Of a stretch of DNA of 64,000 nt, positions 49,989 through 58,709 are shown piece after piece. The position numbers were made by a program, and so were the translations under genes. Position 1 is the first letter of the stretch, and the number at the start of each line of letters is the position of its first letter. The notes beneath the pieces were generated by a model, which did not search any database, was not told where the DNA came from, and worked only from the letters and a program-made list of their open reading frames with translations. Location of the stretch: assembly GCA_017435385.1 (NCBI GenBank), contig JAFSFB010000009.1:1-64000 (forward strand), in the 5' to 3' direction. This DNA comes from Clostridia bacterium (GTDB lineage: Bacteria; Bacillota; Clostridia; Oscillospirales; Acutalibacteraceae).

Positions 49989-51143
49989 ATGGTTAATGTT
50001 TTAATTGCAGTTGCATTCTGCCTTTTCCCCGCACCGATCATCTTTCTCAACAACCGCTTTAAAATTGTTGAGAAGATCGGTATCGTTCTGATATGCTATA
50101 TCGTCGGAATTATCGTCGGCAATATCGGTATTCTCCCCGAAAGCTTTTCGGGAATCCAGACGACCATGCAGGATGTCAGCGTTTGTCTTGCCCTGCCTTT
50201 GATTCTGTTTTCCATGGACATCAAAAAGGGCTTCAAAACAACGAAGAACGGCATCAAGTGCATGCTTCTTGCCATTCTTTCGATCTCGGTCGTTGTTTTC
50301 GTTCTTCATCTGATATTCAACAACAGCGATCCCAACACTCCGCAATATGCAGGTCTTGCCATGGGCGTTTATACGGGCGGCACTCCCAACATCGCCTCGA
50401 TCAAAACCGCAATCGGAGTTGACGAAAGCACATACACCATATTCAACACATACGATATGGTTATTTCTATCGGCTATATGCTCATCGTTCTTTCTTCGGG
50501 AAAATATCTTATCAAAAAGATTTTCCGTCTGAAGGACTTTGAAGGAGAAAAGAATGTTTCGGTCGGCGAAGACGAATGCACGGATTCAACCTCCTATAAA
50601 GGCATGTTCAAGCCTGCCGTTTTCGGAAAGCTCATGCTCGCTCTCCTTCTTTCGGCAGCAATCGTCGGAGTGTCATATGTTGTCGGCACATTTGTCAAGG
50701 GCTATGAAACGGCAGTAACGATTCTGCTGATAACGACTCTTTCGATCATCTGCTCGTTCTTCAAGCCCATCCGCAGCATCAAAATGACGACCAACCTCGG
50801 CATGTATATCATCTATATATTCTGCTTCACGGTTGCTACAATGGCGGATATCACAAGGCTCATTCATCTTGACTTTACGATACTTGCCTATGTTCTTCTC
50901 TCGATTTTCGGAAGCATGATTCTTCATGCTCTTCTTTGCAAAGCTTTTAAAATCGATTTCGATACAATGATAATCACATCGGTTTCGGCGATCTGCTCGC
51001 CCCCGTTTGTTCCTGCGGTTGCAAATTCTCTGAAGAACAATGCCGCTCTCCTTTCGGGACTGACAACGGGCATCATCGGCTATGCCGTCGGCAATTATCT
51101 CGGCGTTGCAACACATTGGCTCTTCAGTCATTTACCCTTTTAA
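49989..51143 (+). CDS. DUF819 family membrane transporter
   Basis: 384 residues with about ten helices. The motif MGVYTGGTPNIASIKTA near 128-144 and the matching SAICSPPFVPAVAN in the second half are typical of DUF819, a transporter-like family of unknown substrate. ATG is chosen with GGGGTGA upstream; a GTG three codons earlier lies in that RBS. It may move the substrate or product of the neighbouring enzymes. Confidence 0.85.
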   Translation: MVNVLIAVAFCLFPAPIIFLNNRFKIVEKIGIVLICYIVGIIVGNIGILPESFSGIQTTMQDVSVCLALPLILFSMDIKKGFKTTKNGIKCMLLAILSISVVVFVLHLIFNNSDPNTPQYAGLAMGVYTGGTPNIASIKTAIGVDESTYTIFNTYDMVISIGYMLIVLSSGKYLIKKIFRLKDFEGEKNVSVGEDECTDSTSYKGMFKPAVFGKLMLALLLSAAIVGVSYVVGTFVKGYETAVTILLITTLSIICSFFKPIRSIKMTTNLGMYIIYIFCFTVATMADITRLIHLDFTILAYVLLSIFGSMILHALLCKAFKIDFDTMIITSVSAICSPPFVPAVANSLKNNAALLSGLTTGIIGYAVGNYLGVATHWLFSHLPF

Positions 51144-51167
51144 TCTTGTTCTATAGGAGGCTCGGTC

Positions 51168-52625
51168 ATGAGCAATTATGCACCTGAAACAGGCAGACCT
51201 TTTGAGGAAATTCTCAAAGAGCTCGATTCCTTCGGCAAGGATGATCCCAATTACAAGGAAGCCAAAACCTGGAGCCTTGTTTATTATCTCAACGAGGAAT
51301 ACACTCAGTTTCTTGAAAAGGCATATGCAAAATACTTTTCGGCAAACGGTCTGAATCCCACCGCCTTCAAGAGCCTCAAAAGGCTTGAAAAAGAGGTTCT
51401 CCGTTTCACGGCTGAGCTCTTTCATGTTGACGAAGAAGCATGCGGAGTCATGACCTCCTGCGGAACGGAAAGCTGCATGCTCGCCGTCAAGACCTACCGT
51501 GACCTCGGACGTTCAAAGGGTATCAAAAAGCCCGAAATGATTATTCCCGAAACCGCACATGTCGCATGGGACAAGGGCTCGGAATATTTCGGAGTCAAGA
51601 TCCGCAGAGCTCCTCTCGCCGACGATTTCGGCGTTGATGTTGCGGCAGTCGAAAAAATGATTAACAAAAACACCGTCATGATCCTCGGCTCTGCTCCCGA
51701 ATACCCTCACGGAATCATCGACCCCATCGAGAAGCTCGGTGCGATCGCAAAGAAGCATAACATTCCCCTGCATGTCGATTCATGCGTCGGCGGATATATT
51801 CTCCCCTTTATTGAAAAAGCAGGCTATGATGTTCCGCTCTGGGATTTCAGAGTCGAGGGCGTAACCTCGATATCCGCAGATATCCATAAATACGGCTTTG
51901 CCGCAAAGGGCGCAAGCTGTATCCTTTACAGAAATGTCGACTATTTCAAGCATCAGGTTTTCGTTCACGAAAGCTGGCCGGGCGGACTTTTCGCTTCCCC
52001 CGCCTTTCTCGGAACCCGTCCCGGCGGCGCATATGCGGCGGCATGGGCGGCAATTCAGGCTAACGGAATCGAGGGCTATGTTGCTCTTGCAAAGAAAACC
52101 GTTGAGGTTTCTGAGCGGCTTAAAAAGGGCATCGAGGATATCGGCTGCTTTAAGATCATCGGCAGTCCCATCGCAAGCCTTTTTGCATACAAGTCGACCG
52201 ACCCCACGGTAAATGCCTTCTCCGTCGGCGATGTTATGGAAGAAAAAGGCTGGCATATCGACAGACTTCAGTTCCCCGATGCGCTTCACGCCATGGTTAC
52301 CGCACCTCATGAAAAGGTCGTTGACCAATATCTCGCAGACCTGAGAGATGCCGTTGACACCGTCAGAGCCCATCCCGAGCTTGCAGACAAGGGTCAGGCG
52401 GCAACCTACGGTCTTGTTGCCCATCTTCCGCTCAGAGGAATGGTCCGCAAGCAGGTGCTTGACATCTTCGCAAATTCCTATAAGCTCAACGCTCAGGAGA
52501 TCGACCTTTCGGATTCCGATGCGGTTGCTCCCGGCGGCGGAGAAAACGGCGGCGAGGAGAAAAAAGGACTGCTCGACAAGGTCATAAGCTGGTATGTCAA
52601 AAAGCAATCCGCAAAAACAAAATAA
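51168..52625 (+). CDS. PLP-dependent decarboxylase/lyase (sphingosine-1-phosphate lyase-like)
   Basis: 485 residues, group II decarboxylase fold. SCGTESCMLAV (cofactor phosphate loop, about 86-96), HVDSCVGGY (Asp binding the pyridine), and SADIHKYGFAAKG with the PLP Lys near 241. Of the group, S1P lyases resemble it most (ISADIHKYG, PGGAYAAAWAA); glutamate decarboxylase is less likely. The C-terminal tail is Gly/Glu-rich, then basic. AGGAGG precedes the ATG and a strong terminator follows the gene. Confidence 0.87.
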   Translation: MSNYAPETGRPFEEILKELDSFGKDDPNYKEAKTWSLVYYLNEEYTQFLEKAYAKYFSANGLNPTAFKSLKRLEKEVLRFTAELFHVDEEACGVMTSCGTESCMLAVKTYRDLGRSKGIKKPEMIIPETAHVAWDKGSEYFGVKIRRAPLADDFGVDVAAVEKMINKNTVMILGSAPEYPHGIIDPIEKLGAIAKKHNIPLHVDSCVGGYILPFIEKAGYDVPLWDFRVEGVTSISADIHKYGFAAKGASCILYRNVDYFKHQVFVHESWPGGLFASPAFLGTRPGGAYAAAWAAIQANGIEGYVALAKKTVEVSERLKKGIEDIGCFKIIGSPIASLFAYKSTDPTVNAFSVGDVMEEKGWHIDRLQFPDALHAMVTAPHEKVVDQYLADLRDAVDTVRAHPELADKGQAATYGLVAHLPLRGMVRKQVLDIFANSYKLNAQEIDLSDSDAVAPGGGENGGEEKKGLLDKVISWYVKKQSAKTK

Positions 52626-52632
52626 GCATTAT

Positions 52633-52675
52633 CAGGGTGTTGTCAAAAATGATTTTGATAACACCCTGTTTTTTT
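52633..52675 (+). terminator. strong terminator
   Basis: CAGGGTGTT-x-TCAAAA pairs with TTTTGA-x-AACACCCTG, followed by seven T; ends the GtrA-GH3-DUF819-lyase operon. Confidence 0.9.
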
Positions 52676-52689
52676 GTCAATCCGCTCAA

Positions 52690-52717
52690 TTGACAAGCTT
52701 TTTCAAAGTGATATAAT
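52690..52717 (+). promoter_or_regulatory. promoter of the MATE gene
   Basis: TTGACA-N16-TATAAT. Confidence 0.8.
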
Positions 52718-52750
52718 CAAAGCATAAACCGATTCGGAAGTGAAAATAAA

Positions 52751-54103
52751 ATGGATAAGCGTTATTCGCTTGATATGACAAGCGCACCGTTTTTAAAGAA
52801 AATATTTATTTTTTCGATCCCGCTGATTCTGACGGGTCTTCTTCAGCTTGCCTATAACACGGCTGACGTTGTCGTTGTCGGCAGGTTTGCGGGCAGCGAG
52901 GCTCTCGCCGCCGTCGGTTCAACGGGCTCGCTGATAAATCTTCTGCTGAATGTTTTCATCGGTCTGTCGATGGGCTCGGGAGTTATGGTTGCCCGTCACA
53001 TCGGCTCTCAGGACGATGAAAGAGTTCACAACTGCACCCATACCGCCATGCTGCTCAGCCTGCTCAGCGGAATATTCATCGGCATATTCGGATTTTTCAT
53101 GTCGGGAAAGCTTCTCGTTCTCATGGGCTCACCCGATGATGTTCTTCCTCTTGCAACGCTTTATCTGAAAATATATTTTACGGGCTGCCCGGGGTCGGTC
53201 GTTTATAACTTCGGCTCGGCGATCGTCAGAGCAACGGGCGACACCAAAAAGCCCTTGATAATACTTGCTTCTACGGGGCTCGTCAATGTTGCGCTCAATC
53301 TCATTCTCGTTATTGTTTTCCACATGGGCGTCAGCGGCGTTGCGATTGCAACCATCGTTTCGCAGTATCTCTCGGCAATCATGATCGTTATTCATCTGAC
53401 AAAAATGAACAATGCATGCCGCCTTCATTTCAGCAAGCTCCGCATAAATAAAACAGAGCTCCTTAAAATTATTCAGATCGGTCTGCCTGCAGGCATTCAG
53501 AACTCACTTTTCTCGGTTTCAAATGTTATCATTCAGTCAACGGTCAACTCCTTCGGCTCGGTTGCCATGGCGGGCATCGCCGCAGGATCAAACTATGACT
53601 CCTATATTTACACCGCAACGAATGCGATCGCACAGACAACGATGACCTTCTCATCGCAGAATATGGGCGCAGGCAAATATGAAAACATCGGAAAGATCTA
53701 CCGATACTGCATAACGATCACGGTAATCATCGGCGTTGTCATGGGTGCTCTCGGAACGGTTTTCAGCGAGTTCATCGTCGGCTTCTTTTCAACCGACAAG
53801 GATGTTATCGCAATCGGAGCGCAAAGACTCGCTCTTGTTATGCCTTTCTATGTTTTTTGCTCTCTCATGGATGTTGCGGCAGGACAGCTCAGAGGCGTGG
53901 GCGAATCCTTCAAGCCGATGGTGTTTTCCCTGCTCGGCGCCTGCGGAGTCAGGCTTTTCTGGATCTACGCTATCCTTCCCCTTAACAGAACGCTGATATT
54001 CCTTTATTGGGCATATCCGATCTCATGGTTTGTGACATTCGTCATTCAATCCACCCTCTATTTCTTCGTCAAAAAGAAACTGTTTAAAAGTCAAAAGGCA
54101 TAA
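52751..54103 (+). CDS. MATE-family multidrug/cation efflux transporter
   Basis: 450 residues, twelve predicted helices in two homologous halves; the opening FLKKIFIFSIPLILTGLLQ and YNTADVVVVGRFAGSEALAAVG are typical of the NorM/DinF-like MATE family. Such pumps export organic cations or drugs using Na+ or H+. It stands alone with its own promoter and terminator. Confidence 0.92.
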   Translation: MDKRYSLDMTSAPFLKKIFIFSIPLILTGLLQLAYNTADVVVVGRFAGSEALAAVGSTGSLINLLLNVFIGLSMGSGVMVARHIGSQDDERVHNCTHTAMLLSLLSGIFIGIFGFFMSGKLLVLMGSPDDVLPLATLYLKIYFTGCPGSVVYNFGSAIVRATGDTKKPLIILASTGLVNVALNLILVIVFHMGVSGVAIATIVSQYLSAIMIVIHLTKMNNACRLHFSKLRINKTELLKIIQIGLPAGIQNSLFSVSNVIIQSTVNSFGSVAMAGIAAGSNYDSYIYTATNAIAQTTMTFSSQNMGAGKYENIGKIYRYCITITVIIGVVMGALGTVFSEFIVGFFSTDKDVIAIGAQRLALVMPFYVFCSLMDVAAGQLRGVGESFKPMVFSLLGACGVRLFWIYAILPLNRTLIFLYWAYPISWFVTFVIQSTLYFFVKKKLFKSQKA

Positions 54104-54107
54104 AATA

Positions 54108-54141
54108 AGCAGGTGCTGTGTTGCACCTGCTTTCATTTTTT
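54108..54141 (+). terminator. terminator of the MATE gene
   Basis: AGCAGGTGC/GCACCTGCT stem, then TTTCATTTTTT. Confidence 0.8.
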
Positions 54142-54154
54142 CTGAGCAACGGAA

Positions 54155-54252
54155 TTCACGGGTTTTTACGGGCGATTCGTGAATCGTCCCTACAACAGAT
54201 CCATCACTCATTCTCAAAAACTTCTTAATTGCGCATTACGCATTGCGAATTA
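54155..54252. repeat. short interspersed repeat unit
   Basis: The hairpin GGGCGATTCGTGAATCGTCCC (read as two arms around GTG) is followed by a tail with TTGCGCATTACGCATTGCGA. The first arm recurs near 34470. Confidence 0.45.
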
Positions 54253-54257
54253 CAAAT

Positions 54258-54317
54258 AAAAAACCCCATAACGCAAGAAAAAGATGCTTGCGGCAGCATC
54301 TTTTTCTGCATGGGGTT
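54258..54317 (-). terminator. strong minus-strand terminator
   Basis: AACCCC...GGGGTT closes a long stem whose inner arm is AGAAAAAGATGCT and its complement; on the minus strand six T follow. It ends transcription from the PfkB operon or from the RNA candidate beside it. Confidence 0.8.
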
Positions 54318-54327
54318 GAATTGAGGA

Positions 54328-54403
54328 GGGGTATTGCGTACTCAAAAAATGAGCAGTACACTGCGGGTTGCGGCTCCCGCCGGGTACAATCTGATAATAC
54401 CCC
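54328..54403. ncRNA. structured RNA candidate (three-way junction)
   Basis: The stem GGGGTATT/AATACCCC encloses two hairpins: GTACTCA with TGA-GCA-GTAC, and GCGGG with CCCGC. GC content is far above the AT-rich surroundings. Strand is open, but the terminator on its minus-strand 3' side favours minus. No known Rfam family can be assigned from memory. Confidence 0.55.
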
Positions 54404-54454
54404 GAATTTATTAATTCAGTATGAATTGAATTTTAACATATGTGAGATATTTTA

Positions 54455-55351
54455 TTAAGATTTGAGATCCGCATAGAATTCGTCAATATATTTTTCAACA
54501 TCCGCTCTTGTCCCTTTGAAAGGTCCTGCGGTTTCCATTTTCAGCGAAACAGTTGCCGTCGCCGTCAGAAGAGCCTCAGGAACGGACTTTGTGAGTCTTT
54601 CGTTGATATATGCGGCAAAGCTGGTGTCGCCCCTGCCCGTTCTTCCGCTGAGGTTTCTCGCTCTTATCGGGCAGGCATAAAACTCTTTTCCGTCGTAAAC
54701 AAGAACCTCTGTGTTATGGGTGATCAGAACTTCCTGCGCACCCCACGCATAGAGAAGCTTCGCCGCCTCCCGTCGGTCCTTTAGTCCCGTCATTATCTCA
54801 GCCTCTGCGGCATCGGTTTTGAGGTAAGTTATAAACGGCAGGCATTCCTTTTTTTCGTGCCAGTCCTCAAAATACATCGAACCGTCATCGGCAACTCTGC
54901 GAAGAAAAGCCTGAACATCGACCGCAACGGGTGCATCCTTTGCAAGGCTTTTTATCAGCTTTGCGTCAAAATCGCCGTAAACAAGGCCTGCCAGATGGTA
55001 AAGCGAAACATCAAGGTCTGGGATTTCCGATGCGTCGAACGCAACACCCTTTGAGGTGCATTTGCTTGTTCTGCGCTCCTTATCGGGGGTGTGGTAAACA
55101 TTGACCATGTCGCATGAAGCAACCGAATCAATGCAGAAGATATTTTCCGAAGGCAGAGTGAAGCTTCCGAGCCTTTCCGCCTTATCCTTATCTGCCATTT
55201 TGGTTACCGCAACAACATTATGACCGAGTGCATATGCGCTTGCCGACGAAAAAAGCACCGCTCCGCCCGCAAGATGAACCGTGTTGCCGAGATGGTCGGT
55301 ATTTGAATCCATCGTGACATGACCTATTATCATTGAACTGTATTCTGCCAT
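54455..55351 (-). CDS. PfkB-family carbohydrate kinase
   Basis: 298 residues of the ribokinase fold: GGAVLFSSASAYALG near the start, and the ATP/anion-hole motif GRTGRGDTSFAAYI near 260-273 with catalytic Asp in GRGD (usual form GAGD). The sugar or nucleoside substrate is unknown. It starts 3 bp after the PI-PLC-like gene, so the pair is cotranscribed. Confidence 0.85.
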   Translation of the reverse strand: MAEYSSMIIGHVTMDSNTDHLGNTVHLAGGAVLFSSASAYALGHNVVAVTKMADKDKAERLGSFTLPSENIFCIDSVASCDMVNVYHTPDKERRTSKCTSKGVAFDASEIPDLDVSLYHLAGLVYGDFDAKLIKSLAKDAPVAVDVQAFLRRVADDGSMYFEDWHEKKECLPFITYLKTDAAEAEIMTGLKDRREAAKLLYAWGAQEVLITHNTEVLVYDGKEFYACPIRARNLSGRTGRGDTSFAAYINERLTKSVPEALLTATATVSLKMETAGPFKGTRADVEKYIDEFYADLKS

Positions 55352-55354
55352 TTT

Positions 55355-56251
55355 TTATCTACCTACAGCCTTCCTGTATTCGCCCTCAAGCTCCGCTTTG
55401 ACAATGCCCTTGGAAAGATTGAGAGAAAGAATTTCATTCGTTTTCATATAGTCCCGAGTCATGAAATCTCCGACAATGACATTGACCTTATTAAGCTTCG
55501 ATTCATCGGCGGCAATATCCGCAACTATCTGAGGGATAAACGGTCTTATCATTTCGTCGAGGTCATCAGGCCATTTCATCCAGCCGTTTTCCGTTCCCGG
55601 GTTGGGGGTGAGCTGAGTCTGGAAGCCGAAAAAGCCCTCCGTGTCGGTTTCATCGAAATATTTGAGGATCACCTTCGAGAACTTCTCGGGCTTCATGCCG
55701 TAAACATCCGATGCCCACGGATACTCGAGAGGACAGCTCACGCTGAAATCGTATTCTGCATTTTCGTTGATGATAATATATTTTTTTCCCGATTTGCGGA
55801 TATCTCCCATCGTCAGATTTCCTATATCGGAAATGTCGGTCAGGGCATATTTTTCGGGGCTCAGATATTCTCTGATGAGTCTGCTCGTTTCCGCAGTATT
55901 GCCGTTATAGCTGAGCTTTATCGGACCGATTTTCTGGTTCATATATGTTCTAAGACCGATGATGAAAAACTCGTTTGTTTCATCAACTATTCTTTTCAGA
56001 TCTTTAAAAGCATCCTCGGCAGGTATGCCCCTCATGATTCCGTGAGCAACGAAAAGCCTTCCTTTTTTGTCAGCTTTGAGTCTGATGTCGAACATTCTCA
56101 GACCGTGTTCAAACTGCTCATAGAGAGTGCCGTTCTGACAACAGGCAAACTTGTTCATGCCTATGGTTGCGGAATTATGCGAGCCCGGAATTGCTATGCG
56201 GGTGATTTTTGCATCATCGTTGATATATGACATCCAGTTTTTATAAAACAT
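55355..56251 (-). CDS. phosphatidylinositol-specific phospholipase C-like protein
   Basis: 298 residues. PI-PLC X-domain marks: IPGSHNSATIG near 20-30 (catalytic His), FDIRL near 54-58 and the second catalytic His in VAHGIM. The fold cleaves phosphoinositide or glycosyl-PI head groups. No signal peptide is seen, unlike secreted bacterial PI-PLC toxins, so it probably acts inside the cell or leaves by another way. It lies between rRNA methyltransferase and PfkB kinase genes with 3-bp gaps. Confidence 0.85.
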   Translation of the reverse strand: MFYKNWMSYINDDAKITRIAIPGSHNSATIGMNKFACCQNGTLYEQFEHGLRMFDIRLKADKKGRLFVAHGIMRGIPAEDAFKDLKRIVDETNEFFIIGLRTYMNQKIGPIKLSYNGNTAETSRLIREYLSPEKYALTDISDIGNLTMGDIRKSGKKYIIINENAEYDFSVSCPLEYPWASDVYGMKPEKFSKVILKYFDETDTEGFFGFQTQLTPNPGTENGWMKWPDDLDEMIRPFIPQIVADIAADESKLNKVNVIVGDFMTRDYMKTNEILSLNLSKGIVKAELEGEYRKAVGR

Positions 56252-56254
56252 CTC

Positions 56255-57478
56255 TTACACCACCTGAAAAATATAGAATTTGAGATAATCCGTTTCGGGA
56301 ACATTCCACAGCACGGGATGGTCGCAGCTCTGCTGACGGGCCTCGATCTGTTTAAGCTGAACACCTGCATCGGCGGCGGCATCGTGAAGCATTTTAACGA
56401 AAAGGTCGTTTCTCATAAAATGCGAGCAGGAGCAGGTTGCAAGATATCCGCCTCTCGGAAGAAGCTTCATGGCACGGTAATTGATCTCCTTATATCCCCT
56501 CTCAGCACTTTTGACGGTTTTGCGGCTTTTGGTGAATGCGGGAGGATCGAGGATGATGAAGTCAAAGGGCTTTCCTCCCTGCTTTTCAAGCTCGGGAAGA
56601 AGATCAAAAACATCAGCGGCAAGGAACTCCATTCTGCCGTCAAGAGAATTTCTTTTTGCGTTTGTTTCAGCCATTCCGACTGCCGTTTTTGATATGTCAA
56701 CAGCCGTCACCTTTTCGGCTCCGCCCATTGCGGCGTTGAGAGCAAATGAACCCGTATGCGTAAAGCAGTCAAGGACTTTCTTGCCCTTTGCAATTTTTGA
56801 AACGGCAAGGCGGTTATATTTCTGGTCAAGGAAAAATCCCGTTTTCTGACCGTTTTCAAAATCAACACTGTAGCTGATTCCGTTTTCGGTTATTTCCGTA
56901 ACCGTGCTGTCGGGGTGCGGAATCTCCTCATACCAGCCCTTGTATTCCTCAAGCCCCTCGAGGGCTCTGATCGCAACATCGTTGCGTTCATATACGCCGC
57001 TGATTTTTTCGCCCATATCGGTGAGGATTTTAACAATTGCCTTGTAAATTATATCCTTGATTTTATCCATACCGAAGGACAAAACCTGCGTAACGATAAT
57101 GTCGGAGAATCTGTCAACTGTCAGCCCCGGCAGACCGTCTGCCTCTCCGAAAACAAGGCGGCAGCATGAAAAATCGTCGCCCATGACCGTCTTTCTGTAA
57201 TCGATTGCATATCTGACTCTTCTTTCCCAGAATGCGGGAGAAAAGTTATCGTTCGCATTCGTCGAAACAACTCTGACTCTTATCTTGCTGTTAATGCTGA
57301 GAAAGCCCGTTCCGAGATATGCACCTTTCTGAGAAACGACATCAACAAGGCAGCCGTTTTCGTTTTCTCCGAAGGCTTCGGTTATCTCCGCATCATATAC
57401 CCACGGATGCCCCTTTTTCAAAGAAGCCTCCGCCTTTTTTGTTACGGTAACTATCGGAAAATTGCGTTTTGATTTCAT
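56255..57478 (-). CDS. 23S rRNA (cytosine-C5)-methyltransferase, RlmI/RlmK type
   Basis: About 407 residues. PUA domain (about 1-80: KKGHPWVYDAEI), an EEHUD-like middle domain (FGEADGLPGLTVDRF) and a Rossmann methyltransferase (VLDCFTHTGSFALNAA, ILDPPAFTKS, TCSCSHFM with catalytic Cys). E. coli RlmI methylates C1962. The start is unclear: this ATG fits the domain edge but has no good RBS; a GTG at 57511 lies too close to AAAGG. Confidence 0.9.
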   Translation of the reverse strand: MKSKRNFPIVTVTKKAEASLKKGHPWVYDAEITEAFGENENGCLVDVVSQKGAYLGTGFLSINSKIRVRVVSTNANDNFSPAFWERRVRYAIDYRKTVMGDDFSCCRLVFGEADGLPGLTVDRFSDIIVTQVLSFGMDKIKDIIYKAIVKILTDMGEKISGVYERNDVAIRALEGLEEYKGWYEEIPHPDSTVTEITENGISYSVDFENGQKTGFFLDQKYNRLAVSKIAKGKKVLDCFTHTGSFALNAAMGGAEKVTAVDISKTAVGMAETNAKRNSLDGRMEFLAADVFDLLPELEKQGGKPFDFIILDPPAFTKSRKTVKSAERGYKEINYRAMKLLPRGGYLATCSCSHFMRNDLFVKMLHDAAADAGVQLKQIEARQQSCDHPVLWNVPETDYLKFYIFQVV

Positions 57479-57511
57479 AAATATAAATTCGTCCGCTTTG
57501 ATATCGGACAC

Positions 57512-57730
57512 CTTTCGTCACATATTTAATTAAATATATCACAATATAACCGACATTGTCAACCGAGCACACCCCTGCACGGCACCGTCGGAAAAGCCTT
57601 TGAGAAAGCGATTTTTCCGCCGTCTGACAGGTTAGTTTTTGCTAACCCGCCAAATAATGAAAAAATATACAAAAATCCTTATATTTCAAGCAAAAAATCG
57701 TAAAAATACCGTAGCATTTTTCTATAATAT
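57512..57730. other. divergent intergenic region before the hydrogenase operon
   Basis: Contains a hairpin GGTTAG-TTTTT-GCTAACC near 57630 and an imperfect stem around GTCGGAAAA...TTTTTCCG near 57588-57617. No gene is supported. Promoters for rlmI-type and hydrogenase genes must lie here. Confidence 0.5.
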
Positions 57731-57731
57731 A

Positions 57732-57740
57732 TGTTATAAT
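57732..57740 (+). promoter_or_regulatory. extended -10 promoter of the hydrogenase operon
   Basis: TG-T-TATAAT with no good -35; a second TATAAT lies at 57723-57728. The leader is about 85 nt. Confidence 0.5.
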
Positions 57741-57831
57741 GCTTTAGAATGCAGGATTATGGATTTTTCTGCTTTCACGAAAATGTTTTTTAAAGCAGCT
57801 ATTAAAATACATACTCAGGAGGAATGGCTAA

Positions 57832-58326
57832 ATGCTTAAAAAAATCAGTAACATTCCCTTTGCAGGCACTGCCGAGCAGGAAGCTCAGCTTCAGGCTGTA
57901 ATCGCAGAATGCAAGGGCGACAGAAGCATGCTCATGCATGTTATGCAGGAGGCTCAGAACATTTACGGTTATCTGCCCATCGAGGTTCAGAAGATGATCG
58001 CAGACGGCATGGAGGTTCCGCTCGAAAAGGTTTACGGCGTTTCAACCTTCTACGCTCTGTTCTCACTTTCACCCAAGGGCAAATACAATGTTTCGGTCTG
58101 CCTTGGTACAGCTTGCTATGTTAAGGGCTCTCAGGAGATCCTTGACAAGATCTGCGAGGTTCTCGGCATCGCTCCCGGCGAATGCACCTCCGACCTCAAA
58201 TTCTCCGTTGAAGCCTGCCGCTGCATCGGTGCTTGCGGTCTTGCTCCCGTCTTCACCATCAACGAAGATGTTTACGGCAGAGTTACTCCCGACGAAATCC
58301 CCGACATTCTCGCAAAGTATCAGTAA
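57832..58326 (+). CDS. hydC: NADH-dependent [FeFe] hydrogenase subunit HydC (NuoE-like)
   Basis: 164 residues: an N-terminal helical domain and a thioredoxin-like domain with four Cys for one 2Fe-2S cluster (CLGTAC, later CRCIGAC). The motif YGVSTFYALFSL is typical of NuoE/HydC. It would carry electrons in a HydABC-type complex that couples NADH and ferredoxin oxidation to H2 formation. AGGAGG precedes the ATG. First gene of the operon. Confidence 0.92.
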   Translation: MLKKISNIPFAGTAEQEAQLQAVIAECKGDRSMLMHVMQEAQNIYGYLPIEVQKMIADGMEVPLEKVYGVSTFYALFSLSPKGKYNVSVCLGTACYVKGSQEILDKICEVLGIAPGECTSDLKFSVEACRCIGACGLAPVFTINEDVYGRVTPDEIPDILAKYQ

Positions 58327-58352
58327 TCTGAAAAAAACTGAGGGATGTTAAT

Positions 58353-58709
58353 ATGACGATTAACGCTATTAAAGATTTGCTCGGAGCTGAGGTGCTTTGC
58401 GGCAGCGAAAGTCTGAGCAAAGATGTTCATTCAGCCTGCGGCAGCGACATGATGAGTGACGTTCTGGCATATGTCAAAGATCAGGCCGTACTCCTCACGG
58501 GGCTTGTCAACGCTCAGGTTATCAGAACCGCAGAAATGATGGATATGCTCTGCGTTGTTTTTGTGAGATCGAAGCAGCCGTCAAAGGATATGCTTGAGCT
58601 TGCGGAAGAATGCGGCATAGCTGTTATGACCACCCCCATGCGTATGTATGACGCCTGCGGTATTCTCTATTCAAACGGTCTGACAGGAAACGGTAACCCC
58701 AATGGCTGA
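58353..58709 (+). CDS. DRTGG-domain protein
   Basis: 118 residues resembling the DRTGG domain: MTINAIKDLLGAEVLCGSES at the start, and AYVKDQAVLLTGLVNAQVIR near 45-64. DRTGG domains occur with CBS domains and in HPr kinase-like or phosphotransacetylase proteins, and are suspected to bind ligands. Stand-alone copies are typical of clostridial hydrogenase operons. It overlaps the next gene by 8 bp. Confidence 0.82.
   Translation: MTINAIKDLLGAEVLCGSESLSKDVHSACGSDMMSDVLAYVKDQAVLLTGLVNAQVIRTAEMMDMLCVVFVRSKQPSKDMLELAEECGIAVMTTPMRMYDACGILYSNGLTGNGNPNG

Noticed and set aside
57639..57839. 66-codon frame before hydC
   Set aside because: Contains the promoter -10 boxes and overlaps the hydC start; no RBS.
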